This document shows, one piece after another, positions 46,021-55,101 of a stretch of 64,000 nucleotides of DNA. The stretch covers positions 3,472,001 through 3,536,000 of the forward strand of contig NZ_CP076023.1 in assembly GCF_018623035.1 (NCBI RefSeq), written 5' to 3'. Each line of letters starts with the position of its first letter. The stretch's first letter is position 1. Source of the DNA: Cellulomonas dongxiuzhuiae (lineage in GTDB: Bacteria > Actinomycetota > Actinomycetes > Actinomycetales > Cellulomonadaceae). The notes beneath the pieces are model-generated. The model saw only the letters and a list, made by a program, of their open reading frames with translations, had not been told where the DNA came from and made no database searches. Made by a program: the position numbers and the translations under genes.

Positions 46021-46068
46021 CGCACGGCTCGACGTGCGCGACGGCGTCGCCCTTGGGACGGTGGTGCG

Positions 46069-46701
46069 ATGCATGCCGCCACCCGCCTCGACGCAGCCCT
46101 CGAGCTCGCCGACTGGCGACGACGCACCGCCGCGACGTACGCGATGGTGCGGTCGCTCGCCGTCGACGACCCCCTCCAGGCGCACGCCGTCTGGGTCCAG
46201 GAGCGCGACGAGCTGTTCGCGTCGCACCCCGCGTCGCCGCTGACCGCCGACGCCCGCGCCGACTTCGCCGGGCTCGACGTCGCGCCCTACGACCCGGCGT
46301 ACCGGTTCGAGGTCGAGGTCGAGCCCGCGGGTCAGCAGCGGCTCGACCTCACGACGGACACCGACGGCGTGGTGGGGTTCGACCGCGTCGGGACGGTCCG
46401 GCTCGGCCACCTGGGCGTGCTGACCCTGTGGTCGCTGCGCGGGTACGGCGGCGGGCTGTTCCTGCCCGTGCGCGACGCGCTCGCCGGACGCGGCACGTTC
46501 GGCGGCGGCCGGTACCTGCTCGACACCGTCAAGGGCGCCGACCTCGGGTGCGACCACGTGGGGCGGCTCGTCGTCGACCTCAACTTCGCCTACAACCCCT
46601 CGTGCGCGTACGACCCGACGTGGTCGTGCCCGCTGGCGACGCGCGCGAACACGCTCGCGGTCGAGGTGCCCGTCGGGGAGCGCCACCCGGCCCTGCCCTG
46701 A
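46069..46701 (+). CDS. DUF1684 domain protein
   Basis: A 210-aa soluble protein fitting DUF1684: the N-terminal helix with WRRRTAATYAMVR, then VWVQERDELFASHPASPL, YRFEVEVEPA, the Gly-rich YGGGLFLPVRDA and the strongly conserved end LVVDLNFAYNPSCAYDPTWSCPL. Two or three conserved cysteines are visible near the end. The function is unknown. Confidence 0.87.
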   Translation: MHAATRLDAALELADWRRRTAATYAMVRSLAVDDPLQAHAVWVQERDELFASHPASPLTADARADFAGLDVAPYDPAYRFEVEVEPAGQQRLDLTTDTDGVVGFDRVGTVRLGHLGVLTLWSLRGYGGGLFLPVRDALAGRGTFGGGRYLLDTVKGADLGCDHVGRLVVDLNFAYNPSCAYDPTWSCPLATRANTLAVEVPVGERHPALP

Positions 46702-46717
46702 CGCGCGGCGCCGGGGC

Positions 46718-47689
46718 TCACACCTGGCAGACGGGGCAGCGGAACAGGTTGCGCGTCGCCATCTCCTCGACGACCACGGGCGTGCCGCAGACGAGGCACG
46801 GCAGCCCCGCGCGGCCGTAGACCCAGTGGCGCAGCGTCGGGTCGACGCGGGCCGCCTCCCGGCCCGCGGCGTCGAGGTCCTCGCGCGTGAGGATGAAGCC
46901 GTCGCGGATGCCGTCGGCGAGGAGCCCGACCCAGTCCTGCCAGATCGCGCGCACCACGTCGGGCGGCACGCGGCGGCCCGGGGTCCACGGGTCGAGCCGC
47001 GCGCGGAACAGCAGCTCGGCGCGGTAGATGTTGCCGATCCCCGCGACCACCGACTGGTCCATGAGCAGCTGGCCGACCGCGACGTTGCGCCGCGTCACGC
47101 GGTCGACGACGACCTCACCCGCGGCGGTGGTGTCCTCGACGGTCTGCGGGTCCGGGCCGAGCCGGTCCCGCACGAGCGCCGCCTCGTCGGCCGTGAGCAC
47201 CTCGCACGCCGTCGGACCGCGCAGGTCCGCGACGACCGAGCCCGAGTCCAGCCGCACGCGCACCTGACCCACCGGCGGCGGCGGCCACGTCGCGCCGCCC
47301 TCGACGAGCTGCTGCGACTCGCCCTCCCCCATCCGCAGCCGACGCGTCGACGGCGGCGGGTCCCCCGCGACGCCGGGGCGCCCGGCGCGCGCGGCCACGC
47401 GGGGAGCACCGAGGCTGCCGCGCGCCACGTCGCCCTCGCCCAGCGGGCTGACGTCGCCGTACAGGTCCCACGCGCCGTACAGGCCCAGGTGCACGCGCAG
47501 CACGTCGCCGCTGTCGAACGTGCAGAAGAGCTGCTTGCCGACGGCCGCCGCCCGCGTCATCCGCCGGCCGTCGAGCCGGGCCGCGCCGGCGGCGAACCGG
47601 CCCTGCGGGGAGCTCACGGCCAGGGTGGGGCCGACGAGGTCGAGCGTCATCTGCCGCGCGATCCGATGAACGGTATGACCCTCCGGCAC
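46718..47689 (-). CDS. Fpg/Nei family DNA glycosylase (Nei2-like)
   Basis: A 323-aa base-excision repair enzyme. The start must be the GTG directly before PEGHTVHR, since Pro2 is the nucleophile and Glu3 the catalytic acid; TAGGGT ends 7 nt before that GTG, giving independent support. The H2TH region contains the QSVVAGIGNIYRAE loop, and a C-terminal zinc finger uses four cysteines (CLVC...CPVC). The PEGHTVHR opening is that of the actinobacterial endonuclease VIII (Nei2) group. It removes oxidised pyrimidines with AP-lyase activity. Confidence 0.92.
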   Translation of the reverse strand: MPEGHTVHRIARQMTLDLVGPTLAVSSPQGRFAAGAARLDGRRMTRAAAVGKQLFCTFDSGDVLRVHLGLYGAWDLYGDVSPLGEGDVARGSLGAPRVAARAGRPGVAGDPPPSTRRLRMGEGESQQLVEGGATWPPPPVGQVRVRLDSGSVVADLRGPTACEVLTADEAALVRDRLGPDPQTVEDTTAAGEVVVDRVTRRNVAVGQLLMDQSVVAGIGNIYRAELLFRARLDPWTPGRRVPPDVVRAIWQDWVGLLADGIRDGFILTREDLDAAGREAARVDPTLRHWVYGRAGLPCLVCGTPVVVEEMATRNLFRCPVCQV

Positions 47690-47774
47690 GCGGACCACCC
47701 TAACGGCGCGGCGGCGCGCCCGGCCGCCCGGCCGGGGCCACGCGTGCCGCGCGACGGTGTGCGAGGGTCGCAGG

Positions 47775-48656
47775 GTGGACGACGACGTGACCCTGCCCCC
47801 GCACCCGCCGACGACACCGACGGGTGAGCCCGTGCCCGACGCGCGGAGCGCGGCCGCGGGCGCCACGACCGACCCGCACGTCGTCGCGACGACGTCGCTC
47901 GCGAACCTGCGGGACGTCGGCGGGCGGGTCACGACCGACGGCCGCACCGTGCGGCGCGGCGTCGCGTTCCGCTCGGCCGAGCTGCGGGCACCGTCGATCG
48001 CCGACGACCCCGCACTCGCCGCGCTCGGCATCCGCACGGTCGTCGACCTGCGGACCGACGTCGAGCGCACCGCCCTGCCCGACGTGCTGCCCGTCGGCGC
48101 GCGCGGCGTGCACGCCGACGTCCTGGCCCTGGACCCGCAGGCCCCCGCGTTCGACCCGGGCGAGCTGCTGCGACGCCCGCAGGAGGCGGGCGAGGTGCTG
48201 GCGGCGCTGGACCCCGCGGGCCGGATGCGGCAGACCTACGTCGACCTCGTCGTCGGCGACGCAGCCCGGACCGGCTACGCGACCCTGCTGCGCGAGCTGC
48301 TGGACCCCGCGGCCGCGCCCGTGCTGTACCACTGCACGGCCGGCAAGGACCGCACGGGCTGGGCGACGACGGTGCTGCTGCTCGCGGTGGGCGTCGACGA
48401 GGCGGGCGTGCGGGAGGAGTACCTGGCCGTGAACCCCACGGTGCGGGCCATGTACGCGCCGCTCCTGCAGCAGTTCGCCACCGTCGGCGGCGACCCGAGC
48501 CTCCTCGTCCCCCTGCTCGAGGTGCGCGAGGAGTACCTGGACGCGGCGCTCGGCGCGGTGCACGAGCACTTCGGGTCCGTCGACGGCTACCTGCGCGACG
48601 GGCTCGGGCTCGGCACCCCGGAGATCGGCGCGCTGCGCGCGGCGCTCGTCGCCTGA
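47775..48656 (+). CDS. Tyrosine/serine protein phosphatase family protein
   Basis: A protein of about 293 aa of the Y_phosphatase3 type. The N-terminal SLANLRDVGGRVT and VAFRSAEL signatures and the P-loop HCTAGKDRTGW (Cx5R with K after the Gly) indicate a dual-specificity or lipid-phosphatase-like enzyme, related to mycobacterial PtpB. The start is uncertain: GTG codons at 47775 and 47787 are both possible. It may be cytoplasmic, as no signal peptide is seen. Confidence 0.87.
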   Translation: MDDDVTLPPHPPTTPTGEPVPDARSAAAGATTDPHVVATTSLANLRDVGGRVTTDGRTVRRGVAFRSAELRAPSIADDPALAALGIRTVVDLRTDVERTALPDVLPVGARGVHADVLALDPQAPAFDPGELLRRPQEAGEVLAALDPAGRMRQTYVDLVVGDAARTGYATLLRELLDPAAAPVLYHCTAGKDRTGWATTVLLLAVGVDEAGVREEYLAVNPTVRAMYAPLLQQFATVGGDPSLLVPLLEVREEYLDAALGAVHEHFGSVDGYLRDGLGLGTPEIGALRAALVA

Positions 48657-48674
48657 CGGCGGCCGCCGCGGACG

Positions 48675-49661
48675 TCAGCGACGCACGGTGCCCAGGAAGT
48701 CGGTGACGGCCGTCAGGTACGCCGCGCGGGGCGCGTCGAGCGACAGCGCCAGGTCGTGGACGCCGCCCTCGACGACGACCTCGCGCACGTCCGCCCCGAG
48801 CCGCGGGGCCAACGCCGCGATGGTCGCGACGTCGAGGACCGTGTCGACGCCGTCCAGGTCGGTGCCGTCCGCCACGTCGGCGCCCGAGCGGGACGAGCGC
48901 GCGACCAGCACGGGGATGCCCAGAGCGAGCCCGCGCGCGACGCGCAGCTGCCCGGCGCGCACGGCGGCCAGCCAGCCCGCGCGCACGGGCACCCCGTCCG
49001 GGCGCTTGAGCGACGTGTCGAAGTCCCACCGCTCGGCGAGACGCGCGGCGTACCGCGACGGCGCCGACGCGACCACGGCCAGCGGCACCCGACGCGCGAG
49101 CGGCCGCAGCGCACCGTCCTGCAGCGGCCGCACCCACGACCGCTCGACGGACAGGAACGGGCTGTCCAGGACGACGGCGTCCGGGCGCCCGCGCCCGCGG
49201 TGCGCGTGCGCCCACAGCGCTGTCACGAGCCCGCCCGTCGAGTGCCCGTGCACCACGACCGGCAGCCCCGGCCACGTGCGCCGCGCCGCCGCGACGGCCC
49301 GCGTGAGGTCGGACGCCTGCTCGCGCAGGTCACCCTGGTAGTGGGGCACGTCGCCGGGACGCCACGACCGCCCCGCGCGACGCGCGTCGAGCGCGAGGAA
49401 CGCCCATCCCGCGTCGCGGAAGGCGTCCGCCAGGTGCGGCGCGAAGAAGTAGTCGTTGTAGCCGTGCAGGTGCACGACGACCCCGCGCGGTGCGTCCGGC
49501 GCCTGCACCGGACGCACGAGCGTCAGCACGGGGTCCCGCCCGCCGGCCGCGACCGCGCGCGTGACCGTGGCCGGCGCCTGCGGGAGCCACCCGCGCAGCG
49601 TGCGGGCCTCGTACCCCGGCAGCAGCCGGTCCGGCTCCCACCCGTGGCGCGACGCCGTCAC
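48675..49661 (-). CDS. Alpha/beta hydrolase (serine aminopeptidase S33-like lysophospholipase)
   Basis: A 328-aa alpha/beta-hydrolase. The oxyanion/HG region is VVHLHGYNDYFFAPH, the nucleophile elbow GHSTGG (in VVVHGHSTGGLVTALWAH) and the catalytic His lies in the C-terminal VVEGGVHDLALS. It resembles monoacylglycerol-lipase-like enzymes, with the substrate undetermined. The GTG start overlaps the stop of the MFS gene (GTGA), so the two are translated together. Confidence 0.87.
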   Translation of the reverse strand: MTASRHGWEPDRLLPGYEARTLRGWLPQAPATVTRAVAAGGRDPVLTLVRPVQAPDAPRGVVVHLHGYNDYFFAPHLADAFRDAGWAFLALDARRAGRSWRPGDVPHYQGDLREQASDLTRAVAAARRTWPGLPVVVHGHSTGGLVTALWAHAHRGRGRPDAVVLDSPFLSVERSWVRPLQDGALRPLARRVPLAVVASAPSRYAARLAERWDFDTSLKRPDGVPVRAGWLAAVRAGQLRVARGLALGIPVLVARSSRSGADVADGTDLDGVDTVLDVATIAALAPRLGADVREVVVEGGVHDLALSLDAPRAAYLTAVTDFLGTVRR

Positions 49662-51049
49662 GCGGCGCCCGTCGTGACGTCCCGTCGTCCGTCGACGCCG
49701 AGCCCGCGCGGGAAGCGCACGGGCAGGAAGAGCACGAGCCCGACCGCCAGGACCGCGACGATGCCGAGCACACCCCAGTACTGCGCCCCCCCGATGCCGA
49801 TCGCGAGCGAGAACGCCGCCGGCGCGAGGAACGTCGCGGCCCGTCCCGTCGTGGCGTACAGGCCGAACAGCTCGGTCTCGCGCCCCGGCTCGGCGAGCCG
49901 CGCGAGCAGCCCGCGCGACGCCGACTGCGCCGGCCCGACGCACGCCGACAGCACGAGCCCGCCGACCCAGAACGCCGACGTGCCCGCGTCGTGCAGCAGG
50001 AAGACCGCAGTCCCGGCGATGACGAGCACGACGAGCGACCAGGACACCAGGCGCCGCGGCCCGTACCGGTCGTCGAGCCAGCCGGCGCCGATGGTCGAGG
50101 CGCCCGCCACGACGTTGGCGGCGATCGCGAACACGATCACCTCGCTGCTGGTGAACCCGAAGGTGCCGGCCGCGAGCACGCCGCCGAACGTGAACACGCC
50201 CGTGAGCCCGTCCCGGAACACCGCGGACGCGATGAGGAACCGCAGGGTCGAGCGACGCTCGCGCCACAGCTCGGCGATGTGGCGCCCGACGGCGGCGTAG
50301 GCGCCGACGATGCCGACGCGCGCGGGCGGCGCGCCCGGACGGCGGTGGTCCGGCACCCCGACCAGCACGGGGACGGCGAAGACCAGGAACCAGACACCGG
50401 CGATGAGCATCGAGATGCGGACGTCGAGCCCGCCCTGCGACGTGACGCCGAACCAGCCGACGTCGGGCTGGATGAAGCCCACGTACAGGATGACGAGCAG
50501 CACGATCCCGCCGACGTACCCCGCGCCCCAGCCGATCCCGCTGATCCGCCCGATGGTCCGCGGCCCGCTGATCTGCAGCAGCAGCGCGTTGTAGGCGACC
50601 GAGCCGATCTCGAACGCGATGGTGCCGATCGCCAGCAGCGTCACGCCCAGGCGCACGGCGTCGGCCATGCCGCCCTCCACGGGCTGCACGAACCACAGGG
50701 CCAGCACCGACGCCCCCACGACGGCCGACGCGCCCGCGAGCAGGGGACGGCGCCGGCCACCCGCGTCCGCGAGCGTCCCCAGCGCGGGCGCGGTCAGCGC
50801 CACGAGCAGCCCCGCGGCCGCCAGGCCCCAACCGAGCCACTGGCTGTGCAGCGCCGTGACGGCCTCGACGTCGCTGCCCGGCTCCGCGAACGAGGACCCG
50901 GTGAGCCAGACCGTGAACACGAAGGTCGTGACGACGGCGTTGAACGCGGCCGACCCCCAGTCCCACGAGGCCCAGGCGGCGATCTGACGGGTGGCGGGAG
51001 GGGGCTCGACGACGTCGTCGGGTGGAGCCTCGGCAGCGGGGTGACCCAT
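49658..51049 (-). CDS. MFS transporter, UMF1/Atg22-like family
   Basis: A 463-aa transporter with 12 helices. QIAAWASWDWGSAAFNAVVTTFVFTVWL is the characteristic start of UMF1 (Atg22-like) permeases, followed by the LVALTAPALGTLADAGGRRRP loop. Yeast Atg22 exports amino acids from the vacuole; bacterial substrates are unknown. ATG is supported by TACGCT 6 nt upstream (leaderless). It is the first gene of a two-gene operon with the alpha/beta hydrolase. Confidence 0.88.
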   Translation of the reverse strand: MGHPAAEAPPDDVVEPPPATRQIAAWASWDWGSAAFNAVVTTFVFTVWLTGSSFAEPGSDVEAVTALHSQWLGWGLAAAGLLVALTAPALGTLADAGGRRRPLLAGASAVVGASVLALWFVQPVEGGMADAVRLGVTLLAIGTIAFEIGSVAYNALLLQISGPRTIGRISGIGWGAGYVGGIVLLVILYVGFIQPDVGWFGVTSQGGLDVRISMLIAGVWFLVFAVPVLVGVPDHRRPGAPPARVGIVGAYAAVGRHIAELWRERRSTLRFLIASAVFRDGLTGVFTFGGVLAAGTFGFTSSEVIVFAIAANVVAGASTIGAGWLDDRYGPRRLVSWSLVVLVIAGTAVFLLHDAGTSAFWVGGLVLSACVGPAQSASRGLLARLAEPGRETELFGLYATTGRAATFLAPAAFSLAIGIGGAQYWGVLGIVAVLAVGLVLFLPVRFPRGLGVDGRRDVTTGAA

Positions 51050-51229
51050 GCGCGCAGCGTACGGCTCGGGTGTGGCGCCCCGGTGGACCCCGGACGGGTG
51101 AGACGTGGACGGTTGCAGGGGCGACGCGACGTAGAGACCGGACACCGCGGCCACCGCGGGCGCGTACCAGGCGGGCGCCGCCCCAGGACGACCGTGCGCC
51201 GAGAACCGACCAGAGGCCTGCTCCATCTG

Positions 51230-51319
51230 CGGAGGGCAAGGGATTCGAACCCTTGAGCACGGGGTCACCGCACCAACGGTTTTCAAGACCGTCGCTTTCG
51301 GCCGCTCAGCCAGCCCTCC
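51230..51319 (-). tRNA. tRNA-Ser (anticodon TGA)
   Basis: A class II tRNA: acceptor GGAGGGC/GCCCTCC, anticodon loop CTTGAAAAC with TGA, a long variable arm (GGTGCGGTGACCCCGTGC), T-arm AGGGTTCGAATCCCT and a G discriminator. CCA is not encoded. It reads UCA/UCG serine codons. Confidence 0.95.
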
Positions 51320-51416
51320 CGTGCTGCCGGACGAGCCGGCAGCGGCGACGAGTCTCCCACACGGCGGGCCCGGGACGGCGACGGGCGGGCGCCGGTCCGA
51401 CGCCCGCCCGCCGGTC

Positions 51417-51863
51417 TCACGGGCAGCTGCTCAGGCTCTGGTCCTGCACGATCGCCCGGCTGCCGTTCTCCACCTTGACGTAGGTGTTGCCCAGACCGCG
51501 GCGGTCGTACCGCACCGTCCAGTCCTTGCCGTACCAGTTGATGAACCGGATCTTGTAGCACCAGCCACCGTCGACCTGCACGACGTCCCAGTCCTCGTTG
51601 CTCGGCGTCTTGCCGTTCTGGTAGATCGTGAGCGTGCCGCCGCTCACGCACGACGTGCTCGCGGTGCCGGTGGACCCGCTGCTGCAGGTCCAGTTGCGCC
51701 GCGCCGTGATCGGCAGGTTGTCGACGTTCTCCACGCGCGAGCACCCGCTCAGCGAGCTGCACGAGCCGCCGGCCTGTGCCGCCCCCGCGGGCACCACCAC
51801 CGCGACCGCGGACACGAGCGCGACGGCCGCCGCGACGGCCAACCTCTGCTTCCCGATCTTCAT
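51417..51863 (-). CDS. Small secreted Cys-rich protein, 148 aa
   Basis: A protein with a clear Sec signal peptide (KIGKQRLAVAAAVALVSAVAVVVPAGAAQA-G, cleaved after AQA) and a ~118-residue mature part. That part has six cysteines, enough for three disulfides, and many Trp/Tyr (WDVVQVDGGWCYKIRFINWYGKDW). No family is recognised; a small extracellular binding or inhibitor protein is possible. AGGGGGAC 3 nt before ATG at 51863 is better than the upstream ATG (51884). It sits 98 bp from the tRNA-Ser(TGA) gene. Confidence 0.7.
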   Translation of the reverse strand: MKIGKQRLAVAAAVALVSAVAVVVPAGAAQAGGSCSSLSGCSRVENVDNLPITARRNWTCSSGSTGTASTSCVSGGTLTIYQNGKTPSNEDWDVVQVDGGWCYKIRFINWYGKDWTVRYDRRGLGNTYVKVENGSRAIVQDQSLSSCP

Positions 51864-51967
51864 GTCGTCCCCCTGCGTCGTCATCGACGTGCGCCCCGAC
51901 CCGGTGTCGGGGCGTGCCGCCACCGTAGCGACGGGGTACGACACCACCGGCCGCGTCGCGGCCGCCC

Positions 51968-53239
51968 TCAGGCGGAGGGCACCCGCAGCACGTGCGCCTG
52001 CGCGTCGCCCGCCACCCGCACCCGCCACCGCTGCCCCGCGTCGCGGTAGACGCGTCGCGTGGTGCTCCCCCGGGACGGCTCGAACGCCTCCACCAGCGAG
52101 CCGTCGACCAGGACCTCCGCCGGTCCGTCCGTCGCCCACACGGTCACGACGTCGTCACCGTCCACGAGCGCCAGCTCCACACCGAGCGACGCCTCGACGC
52201 GCCACGCGGGCTCGTCGGTGACGAGGTCGCCGCCCGCGAGGTCCAACGGCTCGCCGCGCAGGCCGGCGAGTTCCGTGGCCGGACGCGTGACGACACGCCC
52301 GTCCCGGGTGACGGCGAGTTCCCGCGGGCACGAGAGCAGGCCCGCCCACCCGGCGGCCGCGACCTCCTCGGCCGTCCGGCTGCCGTCGCGCGACTCCCAG
52401 GACCACCCCCACACCAGGACGCGCCCGTCGTCGGTGACGAGCGCCTGGGGCGCGTAGAGGTCCGGCCCGTGGTCGAGCGGCGTCGAGGCGTCGACGACGA
52501 ACCGCGGCGCGTCGCCGTCCAGGTCGAGACGTCCCGTGTACGCCGTGACGCCCAGCCGCTCGGGCTCGACCGTGCGGTCGAACCACGACACGAGCAGCAC
52601 CCACCGGCGGTCGACGTGGACCAGCTGCGGGCACTCCCACACTCGCCCGGGTGCGTCGACGCCCGCCGGGACGTCGTCGGCCACGACCAGCGTGCCGAGC
52701 AGCCGCCAGTCGTCGAGGTCCGTGGCGTCGTACACGAGCACGGCCCCACCGAACGGCGTGCCCGCGCCCTGGATGCCCAGGCGCCGCCCCTCGACCGTCA
52801 CCAGGAACGGGTCCCGCACGTCGACCACGCCGGGGACGTCCGGGTGCGGCGCGGCCCACCGCTCGGGCTGCACCCAGCGACCGTCCGGCCCGCGGCGCGC
52901 GACGGCCACGCCCGCGGTCCCCGTGTCGCCGGCCGTGGCCACCGCGCTGTAGACCAGCGCCACGTCGCCCCCGTCGTGGACCGCGACGCCGCTCCACGCG
53001 CCCCCCGCGTCGAGCGTCCCCGGCCGCGGCGTCAGCGCCGTCGCTTGGTGCTCCCAGCGCAGCAGGTCGGGCGAGCTGGCGTGACCCCAGTGGATGTCAC
53101 CCCAGACGGGCGCGTGCGGGTTCCACTGGTACATGACGTGCCAGCGGCCGTCCCACCACCCGATCCCGTTGGGGTCGTTCAGCCAGCCGCGGGGTGCGCG
53201 GACGTGCCACCGGGGGGCGTGCGGGTCGGGGGTGGTCAT
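51968..53239 (-). CDS. Glycoside hydrolase family 32 (beta-fructosidase)
   Basis: A 423-aa cytoplasmic enzyme (no signal peptide). The catalytic nucleophile is D22 in WLNDPNG, the transition-state Asp lies in RDPFLV, and the acid/base Glu in WECPQLV. The five-bladed propeller and the C-terminal beta-sandwich are both expected from the length. It hydrolyses sucrose, sucrose-6-phosphate or fructans. A possible -10 (GACACT) lies 6 nt before ATG. No sugar transporter is adjacent. Confidence 0.94.
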   Translation of the reverse strand: MTTPDPHAPRWHVRAPRGWLNDPNGIGWWDGRWHVMYQWNPHAPVWGDIHWGHASSPDLLRWEHQATALTPRPGTLDAGGAWSGVAVHDGGDVALVYSAVATAGDTGTAGVAVARRGPDGRWVQPERWAAPHPDVPGVVDVRDPFLVTVEGRRLGIQGAGTPFGGAVLVYDATDLDDWRLLGTLVVADDVPAGVDAPGRVWECPQLVHVDRRWVLLVSWFDRTVEPERLGVTAYTGRLDLDGDAPRFVVDASTPLDHGPDLYAPQALVTDDGRVLVWGWSWESRDGSRTAEEVAAAGWAGLLSCPRELAVTRDGRVVTRPATELAGLRGEPLDLAGGDLVTDEPAWRVEASLGVELALVDGDDVVTVWATDGPAEVLVDGSLVEAFEPSRGSTTRRVYRDAGQRWRVRVAGDAQAHVLRVPSA

Positions 53240-53293
53240 GGCCCCAGTGTCGCCGGGCGGATGCGGGACGCGGCGAACGACGCGTCCCGCATG

Positions 53294-54490
53294 TCACGAC
53301 GCGGGGTCCCCCTGCTCGGCCTCGTCGCGCTCGCCCTCGTCACCCTCGTCCTCGTCACCCCAGGGGGCGCGGAGAGGCTCGTCCGGCAGGCGTGTCCGAC
53401 CATCGTCGAGCACGACCCAGCTCCCGTCCCGCGGCTCGCCCATCAGCACGACGTGCTCCCCCGCGGGCGCCTGCCCGCTGAAGACCCAGCGCTCGCCGCC
53501 GACGTCGAGAGTCGCCCACCGGGTACCGACGACGAGGACGCGCGCCGGGTGCGTCAGGCTCGCGGTCCTCGCCGCTCGGACCGCGGCGCGCTGCGGCATC
53601 CGCCATCGGGCGAGCACGACGCAGACGGGCGTGAGCATCACCCACAGCAGGACCTCGGCCCACCACGCGTAGGCCCAGTCGTCGTGGCTGGTCGTCGCGA
53701 GCACGTGCGCGGGATCCTCCGGGTCGACGACCACCGCCACCGTCGCGCCCGGTGCGGCGTCGTCGATCTCGGGGTACGACAGGGCGAGCCGTGCACGACG
53801 CCCGTCGACCTCGACCACGACGTCTGCCTCACCCCTGGCCGTCAGCGGCGGCCGGACCTCCACGACCGTGGCGGTGAGGACCGGTTGCGTCCGCAGCAGC
53901 CACGCGTCGTGCTCGGACGCCCGGTGCCCGGCGACCGCGGCAGCGGCCAGCAGCAGCACGACGAGCCAGGGGAACGTCCGACGCAGCGCGCCGCGACGTC
54001 CCCGGCGGCGGGCGCGCCGCAGCGCGTCGGCCGGCCAGGTCGGGACGGGCCGCGTCCCGCGAGCCGGCGGAGGCACCCGCACGACCCCGGCGCGGTGCCA
54101 CGTCCACGTCTCCCGGAGCAGCGCACCTAGTCCGCCCGTGAGCAACGTGAGCACCGCCACGTCCGCGAGCTCCTCGAACCAGGCCGCGTCCGTCCACAGC
54201 CGCACCAGCGTCACGACGAGGGCGCCCAGGCCGAGCAGCCCGAGTCCGCCGACCCACAGCGGGACCAGCTCGCGCCATCCCGCGTCCGGCGTCGGCGGGC
54301 CGGCCCCGAGGTCTCGCGTCGCCTCGTCACCCCGGTCGAGCCGCGGGTGCCGGACGTCGTCGAGGGGCCGCTGCACAGGGCCGTCCGGGTCGACCTCGGG
54401 CCCGTCAGGAGCTGGCTCGAGGCTCTCACCAGGAGGCGGGTCGGCACGCACGGGCACATCGTGCAGCACGGGCAGGCAACCCGGCACCAC
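53294..54490 (-). CDS. Membrane protein, DUF3592-like
   Basis: A 398-aa protein with four or more helices (LVPLWVGGLGLLGLGALVVTLV; VAVLTLLTGGLGALL; WLVVLLLAAAAVAGH; YAWWAEVLLWVMLTPVCVVLA). Between helices 3 and 4 lies an extracytoplasmic domain (VLTATVVEVRPPLTARGEADVVVEVDG...DDAAPGATVAVVVDPEDPAHV) that fits the DUF3592 pattern. The C-terminus is disordered and acidic. The GTG start is uncertain; the first ~70 residues are low-complexity. Confidence 0.65.
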   Translation of the reverse strand: MVPGCLPVLHDVPVRADPPPGESLEPAPDGPEVDPDGPVQRPLDDVRHPRLDRGDEATRDLGAGPPTPDAGWRELVPLWVGGLGLLGLGALVVTLVRLWTDAAWFEELADVAVLTLLTGGLGALLRETWTWHRAGVVRVPPPARGTRPVPTWPADALRRARRRGRRGALRRTFPWLVVLLLAAAAVAGHRASEHDAWLLRTQPVLTATVVEVRPPLTARGEADVVVEVDGRRARLALSYPEIDDAAPGATVAVVVDPEDPAHVLATTSHDDWAYAWWAEVLLWVMLTPVCVVLARWRMPQRAAVRAARTASLTHPARVLVVGTRWATLDVGGERWVFSGQAPAGEHVVLMGEPRDGSWVVLDDGRTRLPDEPLRAPWGDEDEGDEGERDEAEQGDPAS

Positions 54491-54538
54491 GTCGTCAGGA
54501 CCGACGTCGACGTCACCCGTCCGGGTGCGCCGTCGCTG

Positions 54539-55003
54539 TCAGCGCCACCATCGCGCGGGGCGCCCGGGGCTGACGACGTCGAGCCCCGCGGCCACCGCCG
54601 TGCGCGCCGTCGCCGCGTCGTACGTCGCGATCTCCCGCACGTCGCGGTGGGCGAGCGCCGCGCCGACGTGCAGCGCCGCGAACGCCCCCAGCCCGGGCGG
54701 CAGCAGGACCGCCCGCCGCAGCACCTGGTCGGACAGCCGCATCTGCGGCACCCGGGTCAGCGCGTCGAGCAGGGCGAGGGTCGCGTCGCTGCCGAGCAGC
54801 CCGGCGGTGACCCGCGCCTCGAGCACCGAGACCCGCGAGACCACGACGGCCGGCTCGTGCTCGGCGGCCCACGTGGCCCACGCGCGCGCCTCCGGGGCCG
54901 GGGGCAGGTAGCGGCTCAGGGCCGAGCCGTCGACGTACACGCTCGCCACCGGGTCGCTCGCCAGCAGGACCGCCGCGTCGAGGACCGTGCGTGGTACGGG
55001 CAC
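54539..55003 (-). CDS. PIN-domain protein (VapC-like)
   Basis: A 154-aa protein with a PIN fold. The motif VYVDGSALSRYL supplies the first catalytic Asp, VSVLEARV the Glu, and the later acidic pair is in GAALAHRDVREIATYDAAT. Typical VapC toxins are ~130 aa with an adjacent antitoxin; no antitoxin-like gene is beside this one. The start (GTG) is a choice among several codons, so the N-terminus is uncertain. Confidence 0.75.
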   Translation of the reverse strand: MPVPRTVLDAAVLLASDPVASVYVDGSALSRYLPPAPEARAWATWAAEHEPAVVVSRVSVLEARVTAGLLGSDATLALLDALTRVPQMRLSDQVLRRAVLLPPGLGAFAALHVGAALAHRDVREIATYDAATARTAVAAGLDVVSPGRPARWWR

Positions 55004-55055
55004 GACGGCGTCCTTACTCGCGACGGTCCCCGGCACCCCGCCGGGGAGACGCGAA

Positions 55056-55081
55056 CGGCCGGGCCCCGAGGGGTCCGGCCG
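55056..55081 (-). terminator. Terminator of the conservon operon
   Basis: A 12-bp stem (cggccgggcccc arms, one G-U pair) begins about 20 bp downstream of the cvnD-like stop. Confidence 0.6.
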
Positions 55082-55101
55082 GTCGCAGGTGGTGCGGTGG
55101 C

